Part shown: positions 1 through 12,190 of the stretch, in pieces
Position numbering within the stretch: position 1 is the stretch's first letter
Layout: each line of letters opens with the position of its first letter
Assembly (NCBI RefSeq): GCF_004798865.1
Contig: NW_025335440.1
Location: 620,001-684,000, forward strand
Reading direction: 5' to 3'
From: Varanus komodoensis
Lineage: Eukaryota > Chordata > Lepidosauria > Squamata > Varanidae
DNA: 64,000 nt
Notes under the pieces: model-generated
Told to the model about the DNA's origin: nothing
What the model saw: only the letters and a program-made list of their open reading frames with translations
Databases searched by the model: none
Position numbers and translations under genes: made by a program

Positions 1-3000
1 GCCTAGAAGAGAAAACAGGTTAATTCCACTGAGACCTGTGCAGGAGGGCTTTCCTGTGAACTGTGGTAGATCATGTTGAATTAATGGCATTTGAATTTAC
101 TGCTACAGGCATCAAAATATGGGTCTGCTTTGATCCCTGATTATAGGAGACCTCATAACCCTTCTCTTTTTTAACCCTGCAATCACAGCACAGGTTTTCT
201 ATGGTCTATTTAAAAGTATCACATATATACATATAGAATACATATACAGAATATGTATACAGAACTTCACAATATAGAAGCAGGTTATAAAGACAATTCT
301 GCAGCTCCAAAACTGCAGCATGGTAGGATGAAGGGTGTGGAGTTGTGATAGGCTGACAGAGCCCATGTCCTGCATACGTTCCCTTCCACTTCTGCTCCTC
401 CCTCTCCAGTCACATCTTACAAAAGGAGGAAGATCAGTGTGGGGAGCCCTGGAAAGGCACGAATTGGGTTCCTTAGGTATTATTTACATCTGTGCCTTGG
501 TGCCCTCCAGACATGTTGAATTACAGTTCCCAGCAGCCTCATCTTGCAAAGCTTGAAGTCCAGCAAATCTGGAGGGAACTAAATTGGGGAAGTCTGATTT
601 ACTTGACCAGCCAGTGTAGGAGTATGTGGGAGGGGGAGAGGTAAATTCTCACAAAATCCTCTCTTGGTAAGATCTTTGCAGGAAAGTACAATGAGGAACT
701 TACATTGATGCAACTCCTCCTCTAGGTCTTCAGAAAGCATGTTGATGCCCTGTCATATTTGCATAACTCTGCAGTGAAGGCACTGTTGGGCTGTTCTAGC
801 TGGGCTGGGGCAAGCCATCATGGGCAGCTGTTAGCAGCAGTTTGTTTTCTCCCTGTGCATGTTTTCGTCAGCTCACGGGCTTGGTATCTGAGCAATGAAT
901 TCACGTGCTACTGATTCATAGGTTAGGCGTGTTCATGTGTTGACTGGTATGATGGGGTGGTGGTCTGAGCAGTCCGTGTTTGCCTAGTACTCTGTTCGCT
1001 CTCACCTCGAAGTGGACAACAACCCCAGGCCATTCCTCTACTTTTCCACATTAGTGACTGCCTAAAGCAGCAATGCCTGTAATGTCCACCTGCTCTTCCT
1101 ACCTTGGCCCTTTGGTCATGTGAGCTCAGTGCTTCCTGAGCAGTCTTTAAACCTGCTTTTGCTGCGTAGGGCATTTTCGCCTGTTCTTTGCTCTAGGCTC
1201 TGCAGCTGTCAGCAGAGCCCATTGAAAGAAAAGGATGGCATGAAAGCAGAGTGAGTTCCCTACGGTTCTTTTCTCCCAATCTGTTGCACTCCCAATCCTC
1301 TGGCTTTTGAGAGTGCTTCATGTTTTGTACTATCCCTTTCTCTCCCTAGCTCCCCTCACTGCCGCTAGTCCTCCTAAAAGTGTATCTTGTCACATTCAGA
1401 AATGAAACCGAATGACTGTCTGACAAAATTACATTGCCACTACCTCAGTTCCACTACTTGTTGCAAGCTCTTGATTATGTGGGCAGGGCAAAGGCACTCT
1501 TCTATCTACCACCTCTGTCTTGTCTTCTCTCTTTAACCTCTCTGTCTTTCATAGTTGAATCTTCGGGTGAGAACAAATCCACTGAACCTTAGACAAGCCT
1601 TCTACCAGCCTAATTGACCTTAACAGGGTGATTGTAAGGATGAAATGGGGTGGGGGGAGAAAAATCAGGATCCACATGTCAACATGTGTATTAAAAACAT
1701 TTAAAAATGATAGTTTAGCCCTTTAAGTATAGGAATGTTTGGGAGGATGGGGAAGGAGACACACATGGGCATTACTCATCCTACTTTGACAGATGATAGC
1801 ACAGGGTGTCAGAATTAGATGCGGCTTGCTTGAGCTGCTACTGTTAGTAAACAAATATATGCAATAAAGAGATGAACTGAAGGAAAAGACAAGGGGTGGG
1901 GATGGATGGTCTTGGCGTTAGTCCATGCCAGCTGCTGGAGCATCACAGGTTTGTGTGTCTGCTCGGAAAAATAGCAGATGTGACAAGATAATCTGCAGGG
2001 AAAATGAGGATTTTTTCCCTTAAAATGTTTGGGCTCATGATGGAGTGAGGGGGAGCAGCTTTATCTTTATTTTATTTGCTTTGGTTCAGGGTGGGTCCTG
2101 AGTGACCAGCACTGAGAGCAGGGCAGAACTCCGTGATTTGATTGACACAGCTGGACTTTGGTTTGGAAGAGCAGCTATTTGTGTGGCTTTGAGCAAATCC
2201 TTCTGGCTCAGCCTTTGTTTCCTCATATGCAAATAGAAATAATAACAGCCAATTTCATGAGCTTGTTGTTGTGAAAGCAAATAAGTAAACAGAAAGCCAA
2301 TTTAACATGCCATACAAATGATTGCCAGTAGAAATGAATGCAGTTTCTATCCTTTGGTCTCTTTCAAAGTTTGTTCATGTGAAAGGTCCATTTTAGGAAA
2401 TCAACATTTATTCTGCTTCAAGTTAGGTTTTCTTTCTTTCTTTCTTTTTTTTTTTAAAGAACTCCATGCTTTGCTGGATCAGGTCAAATTGAGCTGAACT
2501 TCTGTCAGTGGGAACTTCATTTCAGTGGCTCTGCAGCTGAGCATAAGCTCGCACATTTCCCGTCATCTGAGCTCTGGAAGTCCCCCAGTGCTGGCATCTG
2601 GCTCGATCAGCTGCCGCAGTGCCAGCCTTATATAGCTGTTAACCTGTGAAAAGCCCAGGGCTTTATTGTGGTGCTTGAGAACTGTTCCAGGAACTGTAAT
2701 CAACAGCAGCCGCAGCCAGTTTCATGCTGATAACTTGGCATTCCATTTGCAGGAGCCCTCTCAGCAGACCAGGCACGTGCTTTTCCTTTTGACCTGTGGT
2801 GAAACTTCCCTGCGGACACTCTGCCTTCTCTTAGCCTTGCTTGGCTCGGCTTTGGTTGCTGCAGCTCAGCCACCTCTTGCCCACCAGTGTCTCCTCTCTG
2901 TTGCCTAAGCTAGGGGCAATGCTTCATGTGTCACTAATGAGCTTGTTGGGAATTTTAAAAGATGTGATGATGGGCATGGGCATGGGGGAGAGGCGCTTTC

Positions 3001-3915
3001 ATCTGGAACACTGTATGAAGGGGCCTACATGCTCCTCAGCTATGAGCCTGAGAATTCCCAGTGCTGTTACTCAGGTTAGGAAAGAGGTTTGTGGTAACAT
3101 CCTCCTCATTATACCACCTTAAAGCCCACTGGGTTTAAAAAACTGGGGTGGGGGGAGTGGTTCCTCCACTCCATCACATTCCTGGAGTAGTCCTCAAGCA
3201 GCACAATGCAACATTCCACTCTGCCCATTCCTAGCTACAGTGTAGTGGCGGCAGTGGTGGGACCCCCCCCCCCAGTTTTTCCAGGAAATGTTTAGTTTAT
3301 GACATTCAGCTCTCCTCCCTGGTTTGAAGCAGATCCTAAGTACATTTAACAGCGTTTATTCATATTGATCTTTTCCCTCCTCCTCTGACCTTTTCCCTCC
3401 CTCTCTGACACTGTTGACATTTTAGACTGTATGTTCCTTGGAGCTGGAACCTGTTTGCACACTCCTTTTGGCTGTGTTACTGTGCAAAGTTCAGTGTACA
3501 CTGTGCCAACTAGCACTGACAATGGAGTTGATGAGTTGTGCGCTAAAATCTAGTTAGCTCTCACTGCCTAAGCAATAAATGAATGTCTGAGAGGAAATAG
3601 CAAAGCCGCTCTAGTTGTTGCAGCTGGTCTCAGAAAAATGCCTTGCTGGCCTTGAGTGCTTCTTGGGCAGCCTGGAAGGTTGTTGTTCCTTGTACAACTG
3701 TTGTGATAAGTAGTCAGCTCTGGTGTGCAGGTAGAATCATTTGGTGGAAGCAGTGACTGGGAGAAAAATGGGAAGCAGGATGGTTAAGCCAGAGTCAATA
3801 ATATCTTCTTGGAAAATGGAATGGGTACAGGACTGCTTGAAGAGAAGTGTGGCAGCCTTCCTTAGTTGTGCTAGCACCGAGTGGGAGTAACAGATACTCT
3901 TGCCCTCTCCCAAAG
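1..3915 (+). other. PTP4A2: PTP4A2 intron (5' part outside window)
   Basis: Non-coding DNA upstream of the first recognisable PTP4A2 exon. I looked for exons encoding the first 60 or so residues (the family's FTEELKKYG and YDKAPVEKEG blocks) and did not see them, so they probably lie left of the window. Apart from a MIR-type SINE near 2.2 kb and short T-, C- and pyrimidine-rich runs, nothing functional is visible. Confidence 0.7.
2150..2292 (+). repeat. MIR/CORE-SINE fragment
   Basis: The stretch reads like the 3' half of a MIR element: a block resembling 'gtgtggctttgagcaaatcc', then 'cagcctttgtttcctcat', 'aaatagaaataataacag', and 'gcttgttgttgtgaaagc' before an A/T-rich end. The order and spacing match the CORE-SINE consensus as I remember it. 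It is diverged and old. Confidence 0.65.
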
Positions 3916-4046
3916 GACTGGCCATTTGATGATGGAGCACCACCCCCAAGTGAGATTGTGGAGGACTGGCTCAACCTGTTGAAAACCAAATTCCGCGAGG
4001 AGCCTGGCTGCTGTGTTGCTGTACACTGTGTTGCAGGATTGGGCAG
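3916..4046 (+). CDS. PTP4A2: PTP4A2 exon with phosphatase P-loop
   Basis: Part of protein tyrosine phosphatase type IVA 2 (PRL-2), a small prenylated phosphatase of the plasma membrane and endosomes that also binds CNNM magnesium transporters (family knowledge). The exon encodes [11 protein letters not shown], the general-acid loop, and [19 protein letters not shown], which holds the CX5R P-loop with catalytic Cys and Arg. The block [18 protein letters not shown] fits PTP4A2 better than PTP4A1, which has SLVKIKF and CCIAV. The acceptor is CCAAAG before GAC and the donor is GGCAG followed by GTAAAT, so the exon ends in phase 2. It shows no lesion. SEIVED replaces the human NQIVDD, a mild change. 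Confidence 0.95.
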
Positions 4047-5092
4047 GTAAATCTGCTTCCTTACTTGGGGAGATCGTTGTTTGTGGCGAAACAGTCCCAG
4101 CTGTGTATCAGAGCACATTTGCTGATGTGCCAGTTTAATGCAGCATCTCCTTTCTTCCCAGCCCTCATTCACCGAGAATCTGAAAGACTGAGGCTGTTTT
4201 GAAAACTAAAGAACAGTCATGAAAACACCTTACTATGACATCCATTTAATTCTGTGTCGCACAGGCACTTCCTACGTTATACAGAATCACAGTTAGACAG
4301 ACATGACAAAGAACAGGCCCTGTGTTTCAAGAGGCTACAATTAATCCATATGCTGAAAAGTCAGCTTAGTTTGGGGACTACTTTAAGTAACCTGTCTACT
4401 CTCAAGAAGAGCCACTGCAAACTTGTAAAAGGGGTATATACTTACTTCTATTTCAGTGTGCACTTATACACGAAATATGAATTGTGGTGTGCAGAAAGGC
4501 CATGACTCTGGGACCAGTCTGTGCTGTGAATCTGGGTGGTTTGGAACCCTATCACTGCTGCTTCTCCCCAGCTGCTTTTTATGCTGCTGTGACAGTTGCT
4601 CAAGCGGTGTCCTTCCCACCACTATCTTTTGAGTTCCTCATTATTGGAAGGAAATGAGCAGCAATGGTTGTCCAGAGTCTCTTTGCACTGCTTCCAGCCA
4701 CAACAGTTAATGCTCAGTTGATTGTTTAGTTAATAAAACAACTTTGACTTGAAAGGTGCCCCTCTGTTATTGGGAAACACTTTTTAAACAACTCTTCATA
4801 TCTTTGTAAACTGGAGATGATATATGCCATCCCAGAAGAGGCACTTTCCTTTCTGTCTCATCCAAGATCTATTTTCTTAGCAAAGTATGCAAACTGCACT
4901 ACTGGGCATCTGCCAGGCTCTTGATTCGGTGTTGCATGCAGGGTTGGCAGCATTAGGCCAAGCAAACCAATGTTGTTCTGGAGCTGGAAAGCTAAAAGCA
5001 GCCTTGGACCCATGGCTGAACTAATTGGAACTGTTCTTGAAGGGGTTACTGGCCTTGGTTTAAATCTGTGCTGCATTTTTCTCTTCTCCTAG
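4047..5092 (+). other. PTP4A2: PTP4A2 intron
   Basis: Bounded by a GTAAAT donor and a pyrimidine-rich CTTCTCCTAG acceptor. No exon, SINE or strong repeat is recognised inside. Confidence 0.85.
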
Positions 5093-5167
5093 AGCCCCGG
5101 TTCTGGTTGCCCTCGCACTCATTGAATGTGGAATGAAGTATGAGGATGCAGTGCAGTTTATAAGGCA
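5093..5167 (+). CDS. PTP4A2: PTP4A2 exon following the P-loop
   Basis: A 75-nt exon that completes the P-loop Arg codon and encodes [20 protein letters not shown] then QFIRQ. This is essentially the human PTP4A2 sequence, and IECGMKYED distinguishes it from PTP4A1's IEGGMKYED. The acceptor is TCTCCTAG and the donor is GCA followed by GTAAGTG. Phase 2 in and phase 2 out match the flanking exons. Intact. Confidence 0.95.
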
Positions 5168-5489
5168 GTAAGTGAAGGGGGCTGGTTTCCCTCTGCATTA
5201 CTTCTCCTCCACTCCCTTTGTCTCATTCGTTGCACTTAACAACCCTGTCCATGCCATAAGGCAGGTTAGAAACTGCTGCTTCCTCATAGCATTTCTGAAT
5301 TCGCAATAGCTGCATCCCTTCCTTTGGAACAGCGAGTAGAAGAATGAACCAAGTTGAGCTGCTTGTTCGGGCTTAACTGTGGGAGTTTCACATACCTTCA
5401 ACTGTACACAGAAGGTGGAAGTGCATGCGCTTGTGGCTAGCCATGATGTATTCTGTCCTCAGTGTGCCATGGACTGATATGTTTCAACA

Positions 5490-5610
5490 TGAGTAATGTT
5501 AGCAACTTGCCCAAAGTTGTGTAGTGAATTTCCTGAGTGAGCAGCATTTTGAATCTGAGTATCTGCCCTCCAAGTCTGGTGCTCTCTCCACTCCCCTGCT
5601 ATCAGAGATG
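5490..5610 (-). repeat. MIR/CORE-SINE fragment, antisense
   Basis: It reads 'caacttgcccaaagttgtgt', then a block like 'ttttgaatctgagtatctgc' and 'ccaagtctggtgctctctcc'. This is the order of an antisense MIR (CTTGCCCAAGGTCACACAG, then GAACCCAGGTCT, then the tRNA-like end). Old and diverged. Confidence 0.55.
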
Positions 5611-5734
5611 TTCAGTATATTTGCTTTTTCATGACACTCGAAAATCAACAGGTAAGAGAGTCAGGAGCAAGCTCAAACTACATTCTGTGCCACTGTATTT
5701 TCTGATTGCCTTGGACGATAGTGAGGGAAGAAAA

Positions 5735-5862
5735 AAGCCAGGAAGATCAGGATTCCAGTGTCTGCTCAGCTATGAAGCTCTCCTGGGGCCAGGTTGGCTT
5801 CAGTGTCTCTTGGCCTAATGTTCCTCACAAAATAGTGATGAGGATAAAATAGGGACTGTCTT
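5735..5862 (+). repeat. Possible CORE-SINE/MIR-like fragment
   Basis: The blocks 'ccaggttggcttcagtgtct', 'cttggcctaatgttcctcac' and 'tagtgatgaggataaaat' follow the layout of reptilian MIR-like SINEs (CTCAGCCTAACCTACCTCAC, then GTGAGGATAAAATGG). The fit is loose. Confidence 0.35.
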
Positions 5863-6303
5863 TGCTGCTGTGAACTCTGGGATTAAAACATAACTTGTTT
5901 CTCCCCATATTTGCTAGTGCAGTAGCATGGGATGGAGTTGCAGTTACTGTTCCTGCGTTAGGGGCAGTTCTTGTGACCCCAGCAGTGCAGGAACGAATGG
6001 TGCTGGATTGACTCCCATACCACCTGATTAAGATAAGTTAGTCTTAAGCAACTGAAACTTTAGCTGCTTTACCAGTCAAACCAGTTAAAGCTTGAAAATG
6101 TAATTATAGCCCATAGATTCAGTTGTGTGTGCCTGCTTGTTTCAGTCTTGCTTGTGCTGAGTTTTGCTTTCTTTCGTATAGAGCAGCAGGGCTAGGTGGG
6201 GAGGCAGAGGTCTCTCATGCGTGCCTGGAGTAGCTGGTCTTCTCTAGGTATTTACTCGATTTGGGTGCAGGAGAACTAATGTCTTGGATTGTATTTGTTT
6301 CAG

Positions 6304-6412
6304 GAAGCGGAGGGGAGCCTTCAACTCCAAACAGCTGCTCTATCTTGAGAAATACCGACCGAAGATGCGATTACGCTTCAGAGATGCCAATGGTCACTGC
6401 ATTGTGCAGTAA
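6304..6412 (+). CDS. PTP4A2: PTP4A2 last coding exon with CAAX box
   Basis: It encodes [20 protein letters not shown], then [15 protein letters not shown] and TAA. It includes the polybasic stretch ([11 protein letters not shown]) that helps membrane binding and a C-terminal CAAX motif, here CIVQ, which directs farnesylation in this family. Human PTP4A2 ends CCVQ, so the prenylated Cys and the -VQ are kept while the neighbouring second Cys is Ile. The acceptor is TTTCAG before GAAGCGG. There are no lesions, and the gene looks functional. Confidence 0.95.
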
Positions 6413-8635
6413 GCAGGAGGCCCCCTGTGAAGTCTTGATACTATCATGGCTGTCTTTCTGGACTTGTGGAACCTGGAAATGTAATCCTGGAATTGAACAA
6501 CATCCTTACCATATTGGAGTTGGTGCTCCTTAGCCTTTGTCCTAATGATGATGATTGTGATAAAAAATAAAATTAAAACAAAACATTTCAGTGAAGGATT
6601 GTCTTCTCATGTTGCAGTCTGATCATCTGCCAAGAGACAAGAGTTCATTGAACCTTCTGTATTTTTAACTTTTTGGAGAAAAAAATTAATAAAATCAATT
6701 TTATGTTTCAAGGAAAACCAGAGTATCGGGCTGTGCAGAAACCCTAATCTTGGAGTGGGACTGGGCCCCTCAGTCAGGCCCTGGCTGAGGAATTTCCCTT
6801 TGTTCTGTAATAGTTTTCTTTCCTATTGCTGAAAGCTGGCAGACAGAAGTGAAGTGAGTCATTGTAGCTGTATGTGAGTGGGCAATGGGTGCTCTTCAGA
6901 ATATTGGTGTAACTATGTCCAGTTCAGAGTTGCCAGGCTGTTCATGTTAGGGAGAGGTGCTTTTGGTAAACAATGTGCTGGGTGAAAGTCCTTTCCTTCA
7001 TTGGGTGGCATCATACAGTTTACATGTAAACACTGGGTCATTTGAACTAAGGTGGGGTTACTTTATGACTGCCTTCATAGAACATCACTCTCTTAAATGT
7101 GTTGAGTGCTATCTAGCCCTTGTGGTACGGATGTTAAAACTAAAGGATGCAGGAACTTCAGAGGGATTGCAGTGCTGAAATGTACTTCTCTAAATAATTT
7201 GATTTGACATTAACTAAAACTCATGGTAAAGAAAGGGATGTGGCACATACAGTTGACTAAGATAAATAAAATAACACGTTACAGAGGCTGGCTGGAAAGG
7301 CCGTTTCCTCTCGGGAAGGAATCGACTTGCAGGAAGTCTAGTTCTAGTAGGGCTTTGGTGCCCCTTGCTGTCTCCAGTTTTCAGTGCCTGTTCGTATGCT
7401 CTTCAGGCCAGCTTCATGTACAGCTCACCTTTACCACTGATGGCCTTGTTTTCACCAGGTTCTTAAGAGAAACACTGCCAATGCCTCATGACCATAGGCT
7501 TCTTAAGGGTGTGATGTATGAGGACTTTGCTGGGTTTGCTTAGGAAGGGTGGGAGGACATTCCTTTTGGGTTAGGTGATTTTGGGGCAGCTTCTCCATAA
7601 AACTGCTTCAGCTAGGCTGGGTCCACTGCTGCAGTGTCAACAGCAGCTCTAGCCGTTTTTCCCCATCTCACCTTACATTTTAAAAATGGGCTTGGCTACT
7701 AAAAATTCTGCATTCATGGTCTAGGGTAAGCATTAGTTTATGGCAGAAGGTCAAAGGCTTTGGGAAGTCCCTTCCAGCAGCTCTTTCAGTGGCCATACCC
7801 AAAGCGCTCCCTGTACAGGGAACCTTGCTGAGTTGTATCAGATGACCTCACTCAGTCCCACTGAGCATTTTGAGCCTGGAAAGCGAACTGTGGGGAGGCT
7901 TCCACGCAGACTTGAAGCCCATTGTGATGGCGCTGTGCCAGGTGGAGTCACACCCAGCACAATCCTGCACCTTGAGCAGCTTGTAAGCCCCATAGAGTCC
8001 ACTGGAATTTAAATGGGCAGGCCTGTGTCTGGTTGGAGGCTGACCAGATTTCAGTCCGTAAAATGTTGGCTTGCTACAAGAGCCACCTTGCTTCTAAGAT
8101 ATGCCACCTATATGGGGGATTGTGGCATTATGTTTAAGCATGTGAGAATTCAACATGATACAACTTGAACATTAGAAAAAGGATACCTATCTGGAAATAA
8201 GAATATAGGTAAAAATGCTGGAAATGTGAGATTGGTGTTCTCTTCTGCCTTCCACCCCCATTTCCATGTTGCCCCCATGTTCACATTAAGGCACAAGTTG
8301 TTTTTGTAACTACTTTCTACAAAAATGTAAGGATATTTTTGCCAGAAAAAAATGCTACAATGTAAGATATTGTAGCCACACAAAAACCAGTCTCAAAGTT
8401 GTGGAAAAAACAAATCTTTTTTTTGCCTCCCCACATTTAATTTCACTTTGATGTATTATAGTATATTTGCTTGTATATGCAACCTTGAGAGAACTGAGGG
8501 GTTAAGTGCGCCGCGATGCACATTCTGTCATAGAGTAGAAATGCTGGAGCTTCATGGTGAGTGGGGCTCAACAGGCAAACTTTCTGGTTCAGCACTTGAA
8601 ACATAGTGCAATAAAGTTCTTGCTGTATAATGTCT
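6413..8635 (+). other. PTP4A2: PTP4A2 3' UTR with three candidate poly(A) signals
   Basis: Non-coding sequence after the PTP4A2 stop codon. AATAAA hexamers occur at 6566-6571, 6688-6693 and 8610-8615. The last is followed by a T-rich stretch and would give a 3' UTR of about 2.2 kb, the order of size known for mammalian PTP4A2. The first two would give short alternative ends. The exact end is inference; short ORFs inside are incidental. Confidence 0.55.
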
Positions 8636-11320
8636 CTTCCCTGGTTCTCTGAATTTGTTACAACCACCATGTCAGAGCAAGAATATGAAGGCTGTCCTTT
8701 GAAACGGCCAAGGGGGTGCTTATTGCTGCTTCAGAAAAAGACAGATGTCAAATTTGTACATAATTTTATTTCTCGTGAATAAGGCACTTCCTTTGGAAAC
8801 AGCTGGATGCATGTCAGACATGCATGCAACAAGAAATTGGTCCAGAAGAAGTATTCCTATTCTGTCATAAGGTATCTGGTAAACCTGGATAAAGTCAGCC
8901 TTGAGTTCAATCTTTCTAAATTGTTAAGCTTTGGCCCAGTACAAGAATTGGTGGGAATAAGGGGCCAAAGTCCCTGGTACTAGAAACCTAGTGAGACAGA
9001 GGTAATGCGATAAAGTGGCCGTGCTAAAACTGTCACACTGACTTTTTATGAGGACTGTCAAGCCAAGACAACCTTATGAGTGCTTCCTTAAACTCCACAC
9101 AGAGTACAAATGTGCTAAGGTCTGCTGTCCACTGGATTGCAGAATCATGAGTGTTCCAAGGTTTGATGAACTGTAGCCATTATATGTAACTTGAAACTTT
9201 GGTAGCTCTCACTCGGTTTTTAATACAAAACCTGCGCATTTGTTAGCCTGACAGTTTGATCCAGGCTTGTTCTAATTCTAGGTTAAGCAAGTAACAATTG
9301 TTTAGATGTGTCTGACCCCTGCTATACCAAAAATGGTGGGAAAGGACAAGCCACAGGCTACTTACAGCTTGTTTTGCTAATGCAGGAGTGGGCAATCCGA
9401 GGCCTTGTAGCTGTCCTGGACTACAATTCCTGTGTTCCCACATCACTGTCTAGGCGAGCAGATCAATGGCAGGTGTAGGCTAGAACATCTGCAGGGCCAC
9501 AAGCAGGTCACACTGGACCTAGCACAAAACCATAGCTTCCGAAACAACTCAGCTGGGCCTCTCTTAAAATCGTTGACAGCTGAACTCTGAAAATGGTTTT
9601 TCAGAACTTTCCTACCCTATAAAGGCTGATTCACTCAGACTTCTTTTTGGAAGGAGGAAGTACCCACTTCGGTCCCCCCCCCCATCAATGATCAGGAAAC
9701 ATGAGAACAACTTCAGATTAGAGCACCTGTAAAGATCAGCAAGGAGGTATTTGCAGGCTGAACCAGTCCATTGCTCAACCTTGCCTGAGTATACCAGTTC
9801 ACTGGCATTGAAAGAGCTAATCCTCACTGAGAAAAGCCTTTTCAAAAGCCACCAGTTCCTCCTGCGATGCCACAGAGCAACAGTAACGGTGCAAAGTTAC
9901 ACTGCTGCCAATGGCCCTTTCAATGTACAAACACTTGCATATGTGAAAAATAACTGTACAGGGTTTCTAGAAGGCAAGCCGCAAAAGTGACACATTCCTC
10001 CTTCACCCACTCTCTAAGGTCAAATCCCTTTTTCTGTCTTCCCACATCAGCCCACCCATGCAGTCATCCACCCAGAGGCTATGTTGGACGACAAACCAAA
10101 TTTAAAAGGAGAAAGGGGGAACTGCACCTCATTCTGAACAAACAAGAGCTCAATCATGTGAAGTCATTTGCGAACCTATGACAGTATTTTGATCTTTGCA
10201 GAGGTATAATTCTGCTATCTGGCAGCAAAACAGTGTCACTTTAAATGCACATTTTATGATGGCATAAGAAATACGCAACCCAGGTATTTTAGACTACAAC
10301 TCTCAACTTCTCTGACCACTCACTGGTCATGCTGGCCGGATCTGAAGGAAGTTGCAGCAGTGCCAGTCAGGTGTGTGCATAAAGGAAATGGAAAGTGAAG
10401 GTTGGAGCCGTAACAATGGAATAAGTATTAAAATGCAACTAAAACTTAAGTGTATGCAAAATGACCTTTTGCAGCAGCAGCTGCTGCCACTGCCATTTAA
10501 GTGGGCCAGGAAACAATTGCCTATATCCAGACCTAAGTGGCCAGTGTTACTGCTATGATCAATCACAATTCCACGGTTGCGTGCAGGAACTTCCTTTTGA
10601 AGTTCTTTAGGATGATCACCTTTAAGGTCTGTAACAGAACAATCTGGAAAATTGAAATGGTCTGCTGCTGGTTGCTAATTATTTCTGTTGCTACTGAAAG
10701 ACAAGCATTTATTCTTCTGCACAGGGAGCTGGACTGTGTTTTATGCTAATACAGGAGGACACTGCTGGCAGAAGTTAGCCTATGTCACTGGAACATGAGC
10801 AGAGGAATAACTTTTACGCTCTAATGGAATAATCCAGGATTACTTTTTGCATGCCATTTGCCACTTAAATGAACTTTCAGATTTCTGTTTACCCGAAGGA
10901 TGTGGAACAGGTGGTGTTCCAGCAACTGTACTGCAACTCCTCTCGTTCCTAGGAAATGCCTATCTGAAGAGCCACACATTTACTCATCCCTGCTGCATTC
11001 ATGCACACACGCGTGCTTCTCTCCCCAACTGGTTACAACCCCATTCCATGCATTTGAAGAAATGTGTGCTAGTCTACAAAAGCTTATACCGCCATTCTAT
11101 TTCTTAGCCATTGACAACTTCACTGCTAACAGTATTATTGCCACCACTAACTGAAGCTATCTTGCCAGGCATTTCCCAACCTTTTCCTGCCACAACGTAA
11201 ATCATTACCGTTCTTGCAGGGAAGTCTGAAGCTTGAGGCCTGATGAGAACCAGTTCTTACCGCACTTTGCCCGAGAGAGATCTCAAAAGTGGGCACATGC
11301 CGGGGCGGGGCCGCATGGCC
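8636..11320. other. Intergenic stretch between PTP4A2 and SPOCD1 promoter
   Basis: AT-rich to neutral DNA without coding signal. Two short copies of a dispersed reptile repeat core (an ACTACAACTCCC-like string) are visible near 9405-9445 and 10285-10315. Several small ORFs on both strands overlap each other and have no recognisable domain. Confidence 0.6.
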
Positions 11321-11324
11321 CAAT

Positions 11325-11400
11325 AAAAATGTCGTCGTCGTCGACAGCCATTCAGTCGAGTCCGACCCTTGGCCACTCCACGGATCATTGCTCCAATCAA
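11325..11400 (-). repeat. BovB/RTE LINE 3' end fragment
   Basis: A GTC repeat followed by 'gccattcagtcgagtccgac' and 'cttggccactccacggatc' is the antisense of the BovB-type 3' end (GGGTCGGACACGACT followed by a CAA-type tail), the same end seen intact at 45.6 kb. Diverged and short. Confidence 0.5.
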
Positions 11401-12021
11401 TGTAGTGCACTAACAGAAATCTGGGAAGCCGTATTCGTAAGGTGCTGGGGCTCACAGGAGTTTACACCCGAAAGCCCGGGACGGGGCAGTTAATACGGGC
11501 AAGGATTATGCTGGGAAAACGTGGCAGCTGGAGAGCCCCCGTCCGTCCCCCTTCCCCGCTGCTTCCTCCCACACACCGGGCGCCTCCCCCGCCCCGTGGC
11601 CTCCCTGCCCCCCACGGCAAGACCTTTCCACGCCTGACACCCCCTCCCATTGGGCGGCCCTCCCCGGGCCCGCCTGCCCCCTGCCCCAGCTCCCGCGCCC
11701 GCGCCCTCGGAAGGCACGAAGCCGCCTCTTCGGCTTCGGCCTGGCGCGCAGGACGGCACGGGCCCCGCGTCCCCCAACGGGGACGGGCTGGAGCAGCCCC
11801 TCGGCGCGCAGCCTTTCAGGGAGCCAGAAGCATTACCTTGGCCGGCGGAGGCATGACTCCGCGCGGGCCCTGAGGCACCCTGTCCTCAGGGCACCGGGGA
11901 CGCAGGAGGCTAGGAGGGCGCGAGGGCCCTCTGCACATGCCTAAAAACCCCGCGAGGAAGCGGAAAGGCACCTCATGCCAACCCCGCCCTCAGGACTATT
12001 TAATGCCCCGCCCCGCCATAA

Positions 12022-12033
12022 CGCGCAGGCGCA
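12022..12033. promoter_or_regulatory. NRF1-like site in CpG island
   Basis: CGCGCAGGCGCA is close to the NRF1 palindrome TGCGCATGCGCA. It lies about 70-150 bp upstream of the two E-boxes, in the core of the CpG island. NRF1 sites are common in CpG-island promoters; binding is not shown by sequence alone. Confidence 0.45.
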
Positions 12034-12099
12034 CGCGGGAAAAGACAAGGCGAGGGATGCCAGGTCAGGTGGAGGAGCTTTTCCCGCTCGATGCCAGGT

Positions 12100-12105
12100 C
12101 ACGTG
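12100..12105. promoter_or_regulatory. E-box CACGTG (upstream copy)
   Basis: TCACGTGG is a good USF/MYC-family E-box. It is one of two CACGTG motifs within 75 bp. Confidence 0.45.
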
Positions 12106-12153
12106 GAGACGCTTTGTCGCCGCTCCGCCCAGCGCTCCCTCTTTCCCACGGGT

Positions 12154-12190
12154 GTAGCGTAGCTGTCACGTGACCCGCGGGGTACGCTAC
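12154..12190. promoter_or_regulatory. E-box palindrome flanked by 8-bp inverted repeat
   Basis: GTCACGTGAC (12165-12174), an extended palindromic E-box of the USF/TFE type, lies between GTAGCGTA (12154-12161) and its exact inverse TACGCTAC (12183-12190). It sits close to the likely transcription start. Confidence 0.5.

Larger units (their letters stand above)
5168..6303 (+). other. PTP4A2: PTP4A2 intron with MIR fragments
   Basis: Bounded by a GTAAGTG donor and a TTGTTTCAG acceptor. It carries two old SINE fragments, listed separately, and no other recognisable feature. Confidence 0.8.

Noticed and set aside
1-3915. Search for the first PTP4A2 coding exons
   Set aside because: No sequence encoding the family's N-terminal blocks was found; the small ORFs here are unrelated.
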